From: Candidatus Gastranaerophilales bacterium
GTDB taxonomy: Bacteria > Cyanobacteriota > Vampirovibrionia > Gastranaerophilales > Gastranaerophilaceae
Length of the DNA: 64,000 nucleotides
Assembly (NCBI GenBank): GCA_024695865.1
Contig: JAILHI010000039.1
Location: 1-64,000 of the forward strand
Direction of reading: 5' to 3'
Part shown: piece by piece, positions 16,592 through 24,485 of the stretch
How the letters are laid out: every line of letters begins with the position of its first letter
Numbering within the stretch: position 1 is the stretch's first letter
The notes under the pieces: model-generated
Seen by the model: only the letters and a program-made list of their open reading frames with translations
The model's database searches: none
Told to the model about the DNA's origin: nothing
Program-made: the position numbers and the translations under genes

Positions 16592-16930
16592 TCATTCTTT
16601 TATCCTCAGCATGTTTTTCTGAATTGCATACCAGAGGGCAAGAACGAGGAAAATAACCAAAATACCGCCTTCGAGAAAGACGAAGGAGCGTAACTTGTTG
16701 AAGGCTGCTGCAAGCGGGAAAAACAAAACCGCCTGTATTAAAAATATGAAGAATACAAACAGATGAACAAAATAAGCCTGCGGTATCGGCATACGTGATA
16801 CCTGAAAAGGTTTATCTTCTTCGGTTTCGGATACATCAACGGTTTTTGATTTCTGCACGATTAAAACCGCCGTTCCCGCAATGAGAAAAGCAATTAAAAT
16901 ATAAAAACCTGTGATTAAAATGCTGTACAA
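16592..16930 (-). CDS. nuoA: Complex I subunit NuoA (NdhC-like), divergent
   Basis: This 112-residue, three-helix protein heads the operon. It aligns with NuoA through FFIFLIQAVLFFPLAAAF and WYAIQKNMLRI. The YECG motif of the quinone-site loop is replaced (KPFQVSRMP), and both acids of the FDVE motif in helix 2 are lost (FLIQ). The TTG start lies 8 nt after AAGGCGG. In ordinary operons nuoB follows; here the next gene is nuoH. Confidence 0.8.
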   Translation of the reverse strand: MYSILITGFYILIAFLIAGTAVLIVQKSKTVDVSETEEDKPFQVSRMPIPQAYFVHLFVFFIFLIQAVLFFPLAAAFNKLRSFVFLEGGILVIFLVLALWYAIQKNMLRIKE

Positions 16931-17030
16931 AATTTAAACCGCCTTGCAACATAAGTTATTATAATATTTATATCATGTAATCTTGTTGTTATAATGATTG
17001 TAAACAAATCTTAAAGTATTTAATTAAGGC

Positions 17031-17918
17031 ATGAACAAAAAACTCTTAAAAAAATTATATAGGTTTTTAATTTCGCTTACCGTGGTATTTTCGGTTTGCG
17101 AATTGGTTAATATGCCTCAAAACGTTTCAGAGTCTGTAAAAACCGCTTCTGCTGCAAAGGCCCAGCAGGGTCAGGAGGCTGAACAGTATATCCCTCAAAA
17201 CCTCAATTATGCAAAAATGATTCAGGATATAAAAAGAGAGGAGGGCGTTCCCGAGGAAGAACTCAAATCTCCGACAATCAGTGAAGATTTGAGAGAGGAG
17301 CGCATCAATCTTTCTTTATCCCCGAGAGAAACTTTGCAGGTGGCAAAACGCTGCGTTCAGGAGGCTATGGAGCAGCCAAGCGAGGCTAAAATACGATTAA
17401 AAGTCAGACAGGCTCTGCTTTATTATAAAGAGTTTTTGAAATACTATCCCGAAAATCTTGACGGTTTGCTGGGTGCGGGTGCAATGGCTACTTATTTGGG
17501 CAGAGAAGATGAAGCAAGAAATATTTTGATGCAGGCTTACGCTACCTATCCGACAAATCCTAATGTTCATAAGGCTCTTGGTGATTACAGTTTCAGATTT
17601 TCAAATTATAATAATGCTATCGAATACTACAATTTGTCTTTAAATTCGGGCAATCTTAAAGATTATGCGACAAATCTTTCGACGGCGCTCTGCTACGAAA
17701 AATTGGGCGAAGTCGAAAGGGCAAAAGAGTATTTTAAATTTGCACAGCATCTTAACCCCGAATCTGAAATTGCAAATCAGAGGGTTAAAATGTATGAGCA
17801 GATGGAGCATGAGGGTTACAGTGCCGACCCGAGAGTTTACGACGAGGCGACTAAACCGAACGAGGAAAACGACCTTGAACTTGAAACCTTAATCCTCGAC
17901 GCCCAACAGTTGAAATAG
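17031..17918 (+). CDS. TPR protein with N-terminal membrane anchor or signal
   Basis: This 295-residue protein has a basic, hydrophobic N-terminus (residues 3-25; an export signal or anchor), a polar linker and about four tetratricopeptide repeats at 105-250 (for instance GLLGAGAMATYLGREDEARNI, VHKALGDYSFRFSNYNNAIE). The C-terminus is acidic. TPRs bind partner proteins, so this is probably a periplasmic or membrane-associated scaffold. It is transcribed divergently from nuoA. The ATG follows TTAAGG. No specific function can be assigned. Confidence 0.8.
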   Translation: MNKKLLKKLYRFLISLTVVFSVCELVNMPQNVSESVKTASAAKAQQGQEAEQYIPQNLNYAKMIQDIKREEGVPEEELKSPTISEDLREERINLSLSPRETLQVAKRCVQEAMEQPSEAKIRLKVRQALLYYKEFLKYYPENLDGLLGAGAMATYLGREDEARNILMQAYATYPTNPNVHKALGDYSFRFSNYNNAIEYYNLSLNSGNLKDYATNLSTALCYEKLGEVERAKEYFKFAQHLNPESEIANQRVKMYEQMEHEGYSADPRVYDEATKPNEENDLELETLILDAQQLK

Positions 17919-18252
17919 TTTTTCTTTTTGCCACACTAAACTTGTTTCAGTATGTAGGCTGGGTGAAACCCAACGAATACTCTGCCCTCTGAATGACAGA
18001 AAATTGCGTCATTGCGAGAAAATCTTTGATTTTCGTGGCAATCCAGCAATATAATAATCAAATGATTTTTTGCTTTGTAATCAGCCGCAAACAAAAACCA
18101 AGACAGAAAACACGATTCCTGCGGAATGCTCCGACTCACTTCGTTCGTATTTAAACAAAAAATAAATTTTCGTTTGCAAGATAGCGGTAGGGTGCAAAAA
18201 GCATATGCGTTTGCACCGAAAAATTGTGTGCACCCAGCAAATACTTTTTATT
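17919..18252. repeat. Intergenic palindromic repeat cluster
   Basis: This 334-bp gap holds no supported gene. It contains a GGGT/ACCC hairpin (about 17954-17974). At 18009-18044 is a palindromic unit identical over 36 bp to the inverse of 183-218. At 18191-18217 is an 8-bp inverted repeat GGTGCAAA/TTTGCACC around an 11-nt loop, with a further GTGCACCC just after. The arrangement suggests several small repeat modules inserted side by side. Confidence 0.75.
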
Positions 18253-21200
18253 TTATTCCTCTGTTTTTGTTTCCGTTTCGGTTTTGGTTGTTGCCGTTTG
18301 TGTTTGAGTTTGAGTTTGCGTTTGTGTTTCTGCGGGAGCAAGAAGTTGTTTGCCTAGGTTGAGTAAGGTGTTTTTGCCTGCCTCTTTTAAGGTGTTTATT
18401 GCTTCCTCTTTTGTTGTCGGGATTGATTTTACGACATTTTCAACAACTTCCTTCGGAGAAAGCATTGATTGCGCTTCTGTCAAATCGCTTTCAGGGCTTA
18501 ACCATTTGAATGATTTTACTGCGGATTGCGGTTTTTCGATATTTCCCTTTATTTTAACAACAAATTTTGAAGTGTTGTCTGTTGAGGGGGCAGGTGTCAA
18601 CTGCGGAATTTTATTGATTTCTGCGGGTGTCGATTTTTCATTGATTGCGTTTAACACTCCCAGTGTTATTGCCGCCCATGAGGTATTGGATTTTTTCAGT
18701 AATCTTGTCGGATTAAGTTGTTCCAAAGGTCCTAACAGGCTTGCGACTTCTTCCGATACCTTACCGAGAATGAGCATATCCGCATTGTTGTTAGTCAAGT
18801 TCAGATTACCCGTAATGTACATACTCATGTTTTTACCTGATGAAGTTATCGGGCTTATTGCCATTAAACCGTTTTTAAACGTTACATTACCGTTTAATTT
18901 GTCAAATTCTGCTGTATTATGCGGAGATACTTTATTCATTACGGAGCCTATCTTTGTGGAAATAAAGGCAATAGATGCAAGGTTATCCGCCTTTAAGAAG
19001 GTTTCAAACTTACCGAGAGAGCCGAACTGACCTTTTGTTATGTTAAAATCGGCTTTTCCGTTTAAGGTGCGCATTTGTTCCTCGTAGGTTACACCTTTTA
19101 AGGTTATATCGGCTGAAAAACCTAACGTTCCGAAGATAGTGTTTTTCATTGCTGCACAGGCTGTTACGGTCTTATCCGCATTCATGCCCGCACCCGATAC
19201 AACGGCCGTAATGTAGGAATTGATTAAATTCATTGTAACATCGCCGTTGAAAAGTCCGTCGAAAGCATTTGCTTTGAGGTTATTCAGATAAACCACGTTT
19301 TTGATGAGTTTTAAATCGCTGACAATATTTTCTGCAATTATGTCGCCCGATTTGAGTTTTTGTATTTCAATACTTCCTGTGTTAACCTTTATCGGCATAT
19401 CGGCAGGAGCGCCGTTTGAGGGCGGATTGAGGGCGGGAACCTTTGCCATATATTCCGTGACTTGTGCTGCTTTGTCCGCATCAAGATTATCCGATTTGAG
19501 TTTTACATCGGTTATCGTTAAAATCGGTGCGAAGTCCAAAAGTCCTCTGCCGTTTAAATCAAGCGAGGTTCCGTTTAAGTTAAGTTTTTTCAGGTCAAAA
19601 TCAAAAACATCGCCTTTTAACGTAATATCACCGTTATCGAGTTTTGTTTTAAGTTGGGGTATATTCATATTTTCGCCTTTAACAACCCCTTTTATAACGG
19701 GCTTGTTTGCAGTTCCCGTAACCGTAATATCTGCATTTGCGTTCATTGAAGATTTTTCAAAAGCGTAAATTCCGATTTTTTTGTTTCCGTTTGTCTGAAT
19801 TTTTATGTTGTTAAGAGTTAAGTTTTTATCAAGTTTAATTCCGCCTGTTACGGATACAACGGGGTTTGAGGTGATTTCGGAATTTACATCGGTATATGAA
19901 CCCGAGAAAAGCCCCGTTTGTTTGAACGTAACCTTGTTGTTTGCTATTTCCGCAAGAAGTTGAATTGTCGAATTTTTACCCGTAATTTCGGCAATATCAA
20001 TCGGGGTAACGTATTCATTGGGACTTCCGTAGGCTCTGAACAAGATGCTTTGTTTTTTGTCATCACCTTTAATTAACAGTTTAACGGGAATAACGCCCTG
20101 TGATTTAATATACAGAGCCAAATCTTTTCCCGCAAGATTTTTGATGTCGATGGCACGCATCGAGCCATTTCCGATAACCGCAAATTCGGGTTTTTGTATA
20201 TAATTTTTGATTTCGCCCGAGATATTGAGGTTTGAAACACCGTTTATGATAAAGTCCGTCGGTTTAATAATTATATCCCTGTCGTTAAAATCAACATTTG
20301 TCTGGATATTTCTGATGGTTAAGCCCATTGCATCTGATGTAACAACAAGATTTTTGTTTGTAATTTTTCCGTTATAGGTTTTTAAATCTGTGTCCAAATC
20401 AACGGAACAGTTACCGTTGACGATATCAAGTCCGTCCGCAATATCTTTGACGATAAGGTTTACGATTTCCGTTTTGATTTTAGGTTCAATCTTGTCGAGT
20501 TTGCCGTTAATCAGAATGTCTAAACTCAAAATACCGTTTTTAACGAGATAGTTTTTCTTTAAATCGGCGGGGGCAAAGGAAGCATACAATTTTGCGAGCG
20601 GTAAATTTTTTGTATAAATTTTTATATCCGCTTCAGACTTTTCGTTGATTGTTCCCTGCGCAATAAACGGGGTTCCGTTGACGTAAACTTCCGTATCATC
20701 GATTTTGATATTGTTGTTATCGAGCAGTACGTTTGCTCTCATATTGCTCAAAGAAAGTCCTGTTGCGCTGTCCCTGACAGAGCCGTTTGAAAGTGTGATT
20801 TTGCCCGATGATTTAATGGTCTTTAAGTCGGTTTTAACTTTCATATCGGATTGCAAAATACCGTTTGCACTGATAGTGTCAAGGTTGTTTTGTATATTTG
20901 CCGTATCTAAAATCGCTTTTGCGAGTCTTAAAATACTGCTTAAATTGATTTTGTCGGTTTTGACGGCAATATTTGTATCAAAATCTTTGCCAAAGTGCAT
21001 ATCGCCCGCAATATTTGCGGTTTCTTTTTCCGCAAGACATAAATTACTGTCAATGTTTACGTTGTAGCCGCCGAAATCAAGTTTTAAATAACTGTACGGA
21101 AGCGCAAGTCCTCCGCCTATGTTCATCGTTGTGTCCGTAACATAAAGGTTTCCGTTGATTTTGGGTGATGCTTGACCTTCCGTTATGGAAAGTTTTGTCT

Positions 21201-22002
21201 GAATTTTTGATTTTAAATTGTATTTGCCGAACATTTCGACGGGATTTATAAAATCCGCATTGTTTGTTTGCGAAGTTGTATTTTCTTCGGGAAGTGTAAA
21301 TTCGGGAACATAGGTTTTTACATCGATATTTGCGGTAATATTTTCGTTATCGTCATATTTTAAAATCGGGTTTGAAGTGATTTTAAGGTGTTTGCCGTCA
21401 AATTTAAGAGTTAAATTGCCGCCGTGCAGGGATAACTTATGTTTGTTTTTAACATCGTTGATTAAAATATTGTAGTTGTCGATATTGAGTTTGTTTATTT
21501 TGATTTTTATGTCCGATAAATTGAACTGAGGGGTTTCTGCGGCTTCTTCTTCCGCTTTTTCTTCTTCTTTTTCCTGATTTGTGTTTGCAAAATATTCGGT
21601 TAAATAATCCGCTATTTCGTATTGCGTAGATGTTTTGTTTAAATCAAGATTTACGGTCGGATTTTTAATATCCGCACAAGTTACTTTTATTGTTTTAAAT
21701 AAAAGTGACGGTAAAGAAATTCTGAAGGTTAAATTGTCAAAGTTAAAGACTTTTTTATCCTCGGGCATGGATAAAACGAGATTGTCGGCTTTGACACCGA
21801 TACTCATTAACGGTGTTGTTATGACTTTAAGGCTGTCATAATTCAAATCAAGTCCCGTATTTTGCTTGACAAAAGCCTTTACGGTTTTATCCTTATCGTA
21901 AAAGGTATTTACCGCAATCGGCAAAATCAGCACAATAGCAAGATATGCAATTACAATTAACGATAAAAAAACTATACACGTATTTTTCAAAAATTTAAAC
22001 AA
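18253..22002 (-). CDS. Large AsmA-like envelope protein
   Basis: This 1249-residue protein has one N-terminal membrane helix (about residues 8-32) followed by long repetitive beta-rich periplasmic sequence. The start resembles AsmA (VKAFVKQNTGLDLNYDSLKV, then KADNLVLS), and the C-terminal third carries the AsmA/TamB-type pattern GLMAISPITSSGKNMSMYITGNLNL. Such proteins form grooved bridges thought to carry phospholipid between inner and outer membranes. The extreme C-terminus is low complexity (repeated Thr-Gln, then Thr-Glu-Lys). It starts with TTG 7 nt after GAGGAG, and that ribosome site lies in a perfect inverted repeat. A second, short AsmA-like gene lies just upstream. Confidence 0.88.
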   Translation of the reverse strand: MFKFLKNTCIVFLSLIVIAYLAIVLILPIAVNTFYDKDKTVKAFVKQNTGLDLNYDSLKVITTPLMSIGVKADNLVLSMPEDKKVFNFDNLTFRISLPSLLFKTIKVTCADIKNPTVNLDLNKTSTQYEIADYLTEYFANTNQEKEEEKAEEEAAETPQFNLSDIKIKINKLNIDNYNILINDVKNKHKLSLHGGNLTLKFDGKHLKITSNPILKYDDNENITANIDVKTYVPEFTLPEENTTSQTNNADFINPVEMFGKYNLKSKIQTKLSITEGQASPKINGNLYVTDTTMNIGGGLALPYSYLKLDFGGYNVNIDSNLCLAEKETANIAGDMHFGKDFDTNIAVKTDKINLSSILRLAKAILDTANIQNNLDTISANGILQSDMKVKTDLKTIKSSGKITLSNGSVRDSATGLSLSNMRANVLLDNNNIKIDDTEVYVNGTPFIAQGTINEKSEADIKIYTKNLPLAKLYASFAPADLKKNYLVKNGILSLDILINGKLDKIEPKIKTEIVNLIVKDIADGLDIVNGNCSVDLDTDLKTYNGKITNKNLVVTSDAMGLTIRNIQTNVDFNDRDIIIKPTDFIINGVSNLNISGEIKNYIQKPEFAVIGNGSMRAIDIKNLAGKDLALYIKSQGVIPVKLLIKGDDKKQSILFRAYGSPNEYVTPIDIAEITGKNSTIQLLAEIANNKVTFKQTGLFSGSYTDVNSEITSNPVVSVTGGIKLDKNLTLNNIKIQTNGNKKIGIYAFEKSSMNANADITVTGTANKPVIKGVVKGENMNIPQLKTKLDNGDITLKGDVFDFDLKKLNLNGTSLDLNGRGLLDFAPILTITDVKLKSDNLDADKAAQVTEYMAKVPALNPPSNGAPADMPIKVNTGSIEIQKLKSGDIIAENIVSDLKLIKNVVYLNNLKANAFDGLFNGDVTMNLINSYITAVVSGAGMNADKTVTACAAMKNTIFGTLGFSADITLKGVTYEEQMRTLNGKADFNITKGQFGSLGKFETFLKADNLASIAFISTKIGSVMNKVSPHNTAEFDKLNGNVTFKNGLMAISPITSSGKNMSMYITGNLNLTNNNADMLILGKVSEEVASLLGPLEQLNPTRLLKKSNTSWAAITLGVLNAINEKSTPAEINKIPQLTPAPSTDNTSKFVVKIKGNIEKPQSAVKSFKWLSPESDLTEAQSMLSPKEVVENVVKSIPTTKEEAINTLKEAGKNTLLNLGKQLLAPAETQTQTQTQTQTATTKTETETKTEE

Positions 22003-22003
22003 A

Positions 22004-22041
22004 ATTATACTCCTCAGATTTAATTATACGAGGAGTATAAT
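22004..22041 (-). promoter_or_regulatory. 12-bp inverted repeat covering the RBS of the AsmA-like gene
   Basis: A perfect 12-bp inverted repeat, ATTATACTCCTC (22004-22015) and GAGGAGTATAAT (22030-22041), is separated by 14 nt. On the minus strand the 3' arm contains the GAGGAG ribosome site of the TTG start at 22002, so the transcript could fold to hide it. Its symmetry would also suit a dimeric repressor. No T-run follows, so it is not a typical terminator. Confidence 0.7.
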
Positions 22042-22085
22042 ACAAAATATTATTAAATTATATAGCCGATATGAATATGTTCAAA

Positions 22086-22766
22086 CTATCTTAACATAAT
22101 TGTGTTTGATTTAGGTGCTTCTCTCAGAACTTCTTTAGATTGCTCGGGTCTGATAATCATTTCGGAATCTCTTTTCTTCTGGAAAGAGCCTGTTTTTTTG
22201 TTGTAGTTTAAAATATTGTAGGCATAAATTTCGATTGTAGGAACCTCAAGAATGTATTTTGGCATTTGAGGGTTGAAATTCTTTTTGATGTTTTGCAGAT
22301 AGAAATACTTTCCTGTTTCGTCCTGATAGAGATTTATTTTTGTTGTTCTGAAAACAAACTCTTTAAAACGGATTGTTTTCATTGCAAGAGGAATTGCGGG
22401 AATTTCAAAAATAGCAAGTCTTGACTGCAAAAACAGACCTTTATCGTTTATGGTTGAAGAACCGGGGTAATATAATTTCAAGTCTTTAAATCTGACACCA
22501 AAATCGACTGAGTTTGTGGTATAGAATTTTGCGTCCTTGTAATCCACTTTGAAACCGATTCTTTTTTCAAGGAAGTTATTAACTTTTTTTTGTGTAATAT
22601 GTGCGTTTAATAACGCAGGAACTCCGTAGAGCCAAGTGAAATATATCATAGATGACAAGAAGAAGATTATAAGAAAACCGCCGTATTTTCTTATCATTTT
22701 TTGGGATTTTGTTCTTTTAACCAAAATCTTTTTCTTCTTTTTTACAACTTTTTTTTCTGTCGTCAT
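22086..22766 (-). CDS. Short AsmA-N-terminus-like membrane protein
   Basis: This 226-residue protein has a very basic cytoplasmic start (KKVVKKKKKILVKRTK), one membrane helix (about residues 33-55) and a region like the start of AsmA proteins (VNNFLEKRIGFKVDYKDAKFYT...GVRFKDLKLYYP). Usual AsmA proteins continue for hundreds of residues; this one stops after a polar tail. It may be a natural short form or a truncated copy. I chose the ATG at 22766, 5 nt after AGGTG, over an upstream GTG. It lies 83 bp before the large AsmA-like gene in the same direction, so the two may act together in lipid transfer. Confidence 0.75.
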   Translation of the reverse strand: MTTEKKVVKKKKKILVKRTKSQKMIRKYGGFLIIFFLSSMIYFTWLYGVPALLNAHITQKKVNNFLEKRIGFKVDYKDAKFYTTNSVDFGVRFKDLKLYYPGSSTINDKGLFLQSRLAIFEIPAIPLAMKTIRFKEFVFRTTKINLYQDETGKYFYLQNIKKNFNPQMPKYILEVPTIEIYAYNILNYNKKTGSFQKKRDSEMIIRPEQSKEVLREAPKSNTIMLR

Positions 22767-22881
22767 AAAATACACCTGATTTTTTACTTACTGAAAATAT
22801 CATATCATAAAATTGATAACATTGCAGTTTTTTTAATTTTATGTAAAAATTGTTTAGATAAATGCTCAAAGGAAAAGGGAA

Positions 22882-23919
22882 ATGGCAGGTTTTAAAAGTT
22901 GCAAATGTATAGAACATGAGGTTGTTTTAGACTTCATGAATGTTGTAAGGCATTGCAGTAACCACAATTTAGAATTTGGCGGCCGACCTGTTATATATGA
23001 TTATTTTGACGGAAAAAACTTTACAAAAGAAGAATTTTTTAACAAAAAGCGTGTTCACAGACAAATGTTCAGAGAGGGAAAATGCCCGTCAACATGCCAA
23101 AACTGTTTTCACCTGCGTGAAATGGAATGGGACGATGATGATTACATTGATTTTCTTTTGCTGACTCCGTGGGCTGAATGTAACTCAAAGTGTATATATT
23201 GCCCTGTTTGTACAGATGAATACGTTAAACAGAATACAAAAAAATACGATGTGTATTCTGCCGTTAAATATATGATGGAAAACGATTTTTTCATTCCCGA
23301 AACCGTGTTTGATTTTGCGGGCGGCGAGCCTACTTTGTATGAAAAATTTGACGATATTCTTGAACTGATATTTGAAAAGGGCTATAAAAACGTTGTTATT
23401 CATACAAACGGCATTAATTATTCCGATACCGTCGCAAAACTTATCAAAAACGGTCAATGCAAGGTTTTGATTTCGGTAGATTCCGCAAACAGAGAATTGT
23501 ATAAAAAAATAAAACGGGTGGATAAGTTTGACGACGTAAGAGAAACCATGCGAAGATATTCGGCGGCGCAGACGGCAATCAGACCCAATGCGATGAAGTC
23601 AAAATACATTCTCGTTCCTGGGATAAACGATACGGAAGAATTTATTCTTGAATGGCTTGATATGTGTCAGGAACTCGGTATCATTTCCGTAATCTTAAAT
23701 CTCGATTTTAACTGGATTGTGAAAAATACCGATTTGGCATACAAACAAAAAGACATGCCTCGTTCACCCGAAAATACCACAAGACATTTGTATGATTTAA
23801 TAGATTTTACAAAAACGGAAGCCGAAAAACGAGGCATTATAACATCGCTTTACGGAGAAATTTTTACAATAAAAACTCTTGTAGAAGGCGAAGTTACAGA
23901 AAATATTATCGACCCGTAA
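22882..23919 (+). CDS. Radical SAM protein with extra N-terminal cysteines
   Basis: This 345-residue protein has the radical SAM cluster motif CxxxCxxC at C100, C104 and C107 (WAECNSKCIYCPV) and the downstream FAGGEPTL motif. It therefore binds a 4Fe-4S cluster and cleaves AdoMet. Before the core lie six cysteines (C7, C9, C25, C68, C72, C75) that could bind another cluster or zinc; I see no SPASM-like cysteine set at the C-terminus. AAAGGAAAAGG precedes the ATG. A cyclophilin gene follows after 17 nt. The substrate is unknown; no precursor-peptide gene is evident nearby. Confidence 0.88.
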   Translation: MAGFKSCKCIEHEVVLDFMNVVRHCSNHNLEFGGRPVIYDYFDGKNFTKEEFFNKKRVHRQMFREGKCPSTCQNCFHLREMEWDDDDYIDFLLLTPWAECNSKCIYCPVCTDEYVKQNTKKYDVYSAVKYMMENDFFIPETVFDFAGGEPTLYEKFDDILELIFEKGYKNVVIHTNGINYSDTVAKLIKNGQCKVLISVDSANRELYKKIKRVDKFDDVRETMRRYSAAQTAIRPNAMKSKYILVPGINDTEEFILEWLDMCQELGIISVILNLDFNWIVKNTDLAYKQKDMPRSPENTTRHLYDLIDFTKTEAEKRGIITSLYGEIFTIKTLVEGEVTENIIDP

Positions 23920-23936
23920 AATATAAGGAGAAGAAA

Positions 23937-24413
23937 ATGGATTTAGAAAATACTTTGTATTTGTATTTAAAAGACGGAAAAGTAACGATTGAACTTTTTC
24001 CCGAAAAGGCGCCCAATCACGTTGCCAGAATTAAAGAATTAGTCAGACATAATTTTTATGACGGACTTTTATTTCACAGGGTAATTGAAGATTTTATGGC
24101 GCAGACGGGCGACCCCGAAGGTAACGGAACGGGCGGAAGCGGTGTAAACTTAAAGGCTGAATTTAACGATATGCCCCACAAAAGAGGTACTGTTTCAATG
24201 GCAAGAGCGCAGCACCCCGACAGCGCTGACAGTCAGTTTTTTATCTGCTTTAAAGATTGTTCTTGGCTTGACGGTCAATATACCGTCTGGGGACAGGTTA
24301 CGGACGGTATGGAATTTGTTGACAACATCAAAAAGGGCAGCAGATATCTTAACGGTGCGGTTGAAGAACCCGATTCTATTGTCAAAATGGTTGTCGCCGC
24401 TGACGAAGCCTAA
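23937..24413 (+). CDS. Cyclophilin-type peptidyl-prolyl cis-trans isomerase
   Basis: This 158-residue protein is a complete single-domain cyclophilin that speeds proline isomerisation during protein folding. Characteristic segments are FHRVIEDFMAQTGDPEGNGTG, the active-site Arg in HRV, MARAQHPDSADSQFFIC and GQVTDGMEFVD. No signal peptide is present, so it is cytoplasmic. AAGGAGAAG precedes the ATG. It probably shares a transcript with the radical SAM gene 17 nt upstream. Confidence 0.95.
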   Translation: MDLENTLYLYLKDGKVTIELFPEKAPNHVARIKELVRHNFYDGLLFHRVIEDFMAQTGDPEGNGTGGSGVNLKAEFNDMPHKRGTVSMARAQHPDSADSQFFICFKDCSWLDGQYTVWGQVTDGMEFVDNIKKGSRYLNGAVEEPDSIVKMVVAADEA

Positions 24414-24485
24414 AAATAATAGTCGCAAATACTTATTTATGTTATCATTATATTGTCTTGCGTTATATAAGAAACAGGTAATACC

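Noticed and set aside
18253-18340. Short tandem repeat at the 3' end of the AsmA-like gene as a separate element
   Set aside because: It encodes the in-frame Thr-Gln/Thr-Glu tail of the protein and is a low-complexity coding tract.
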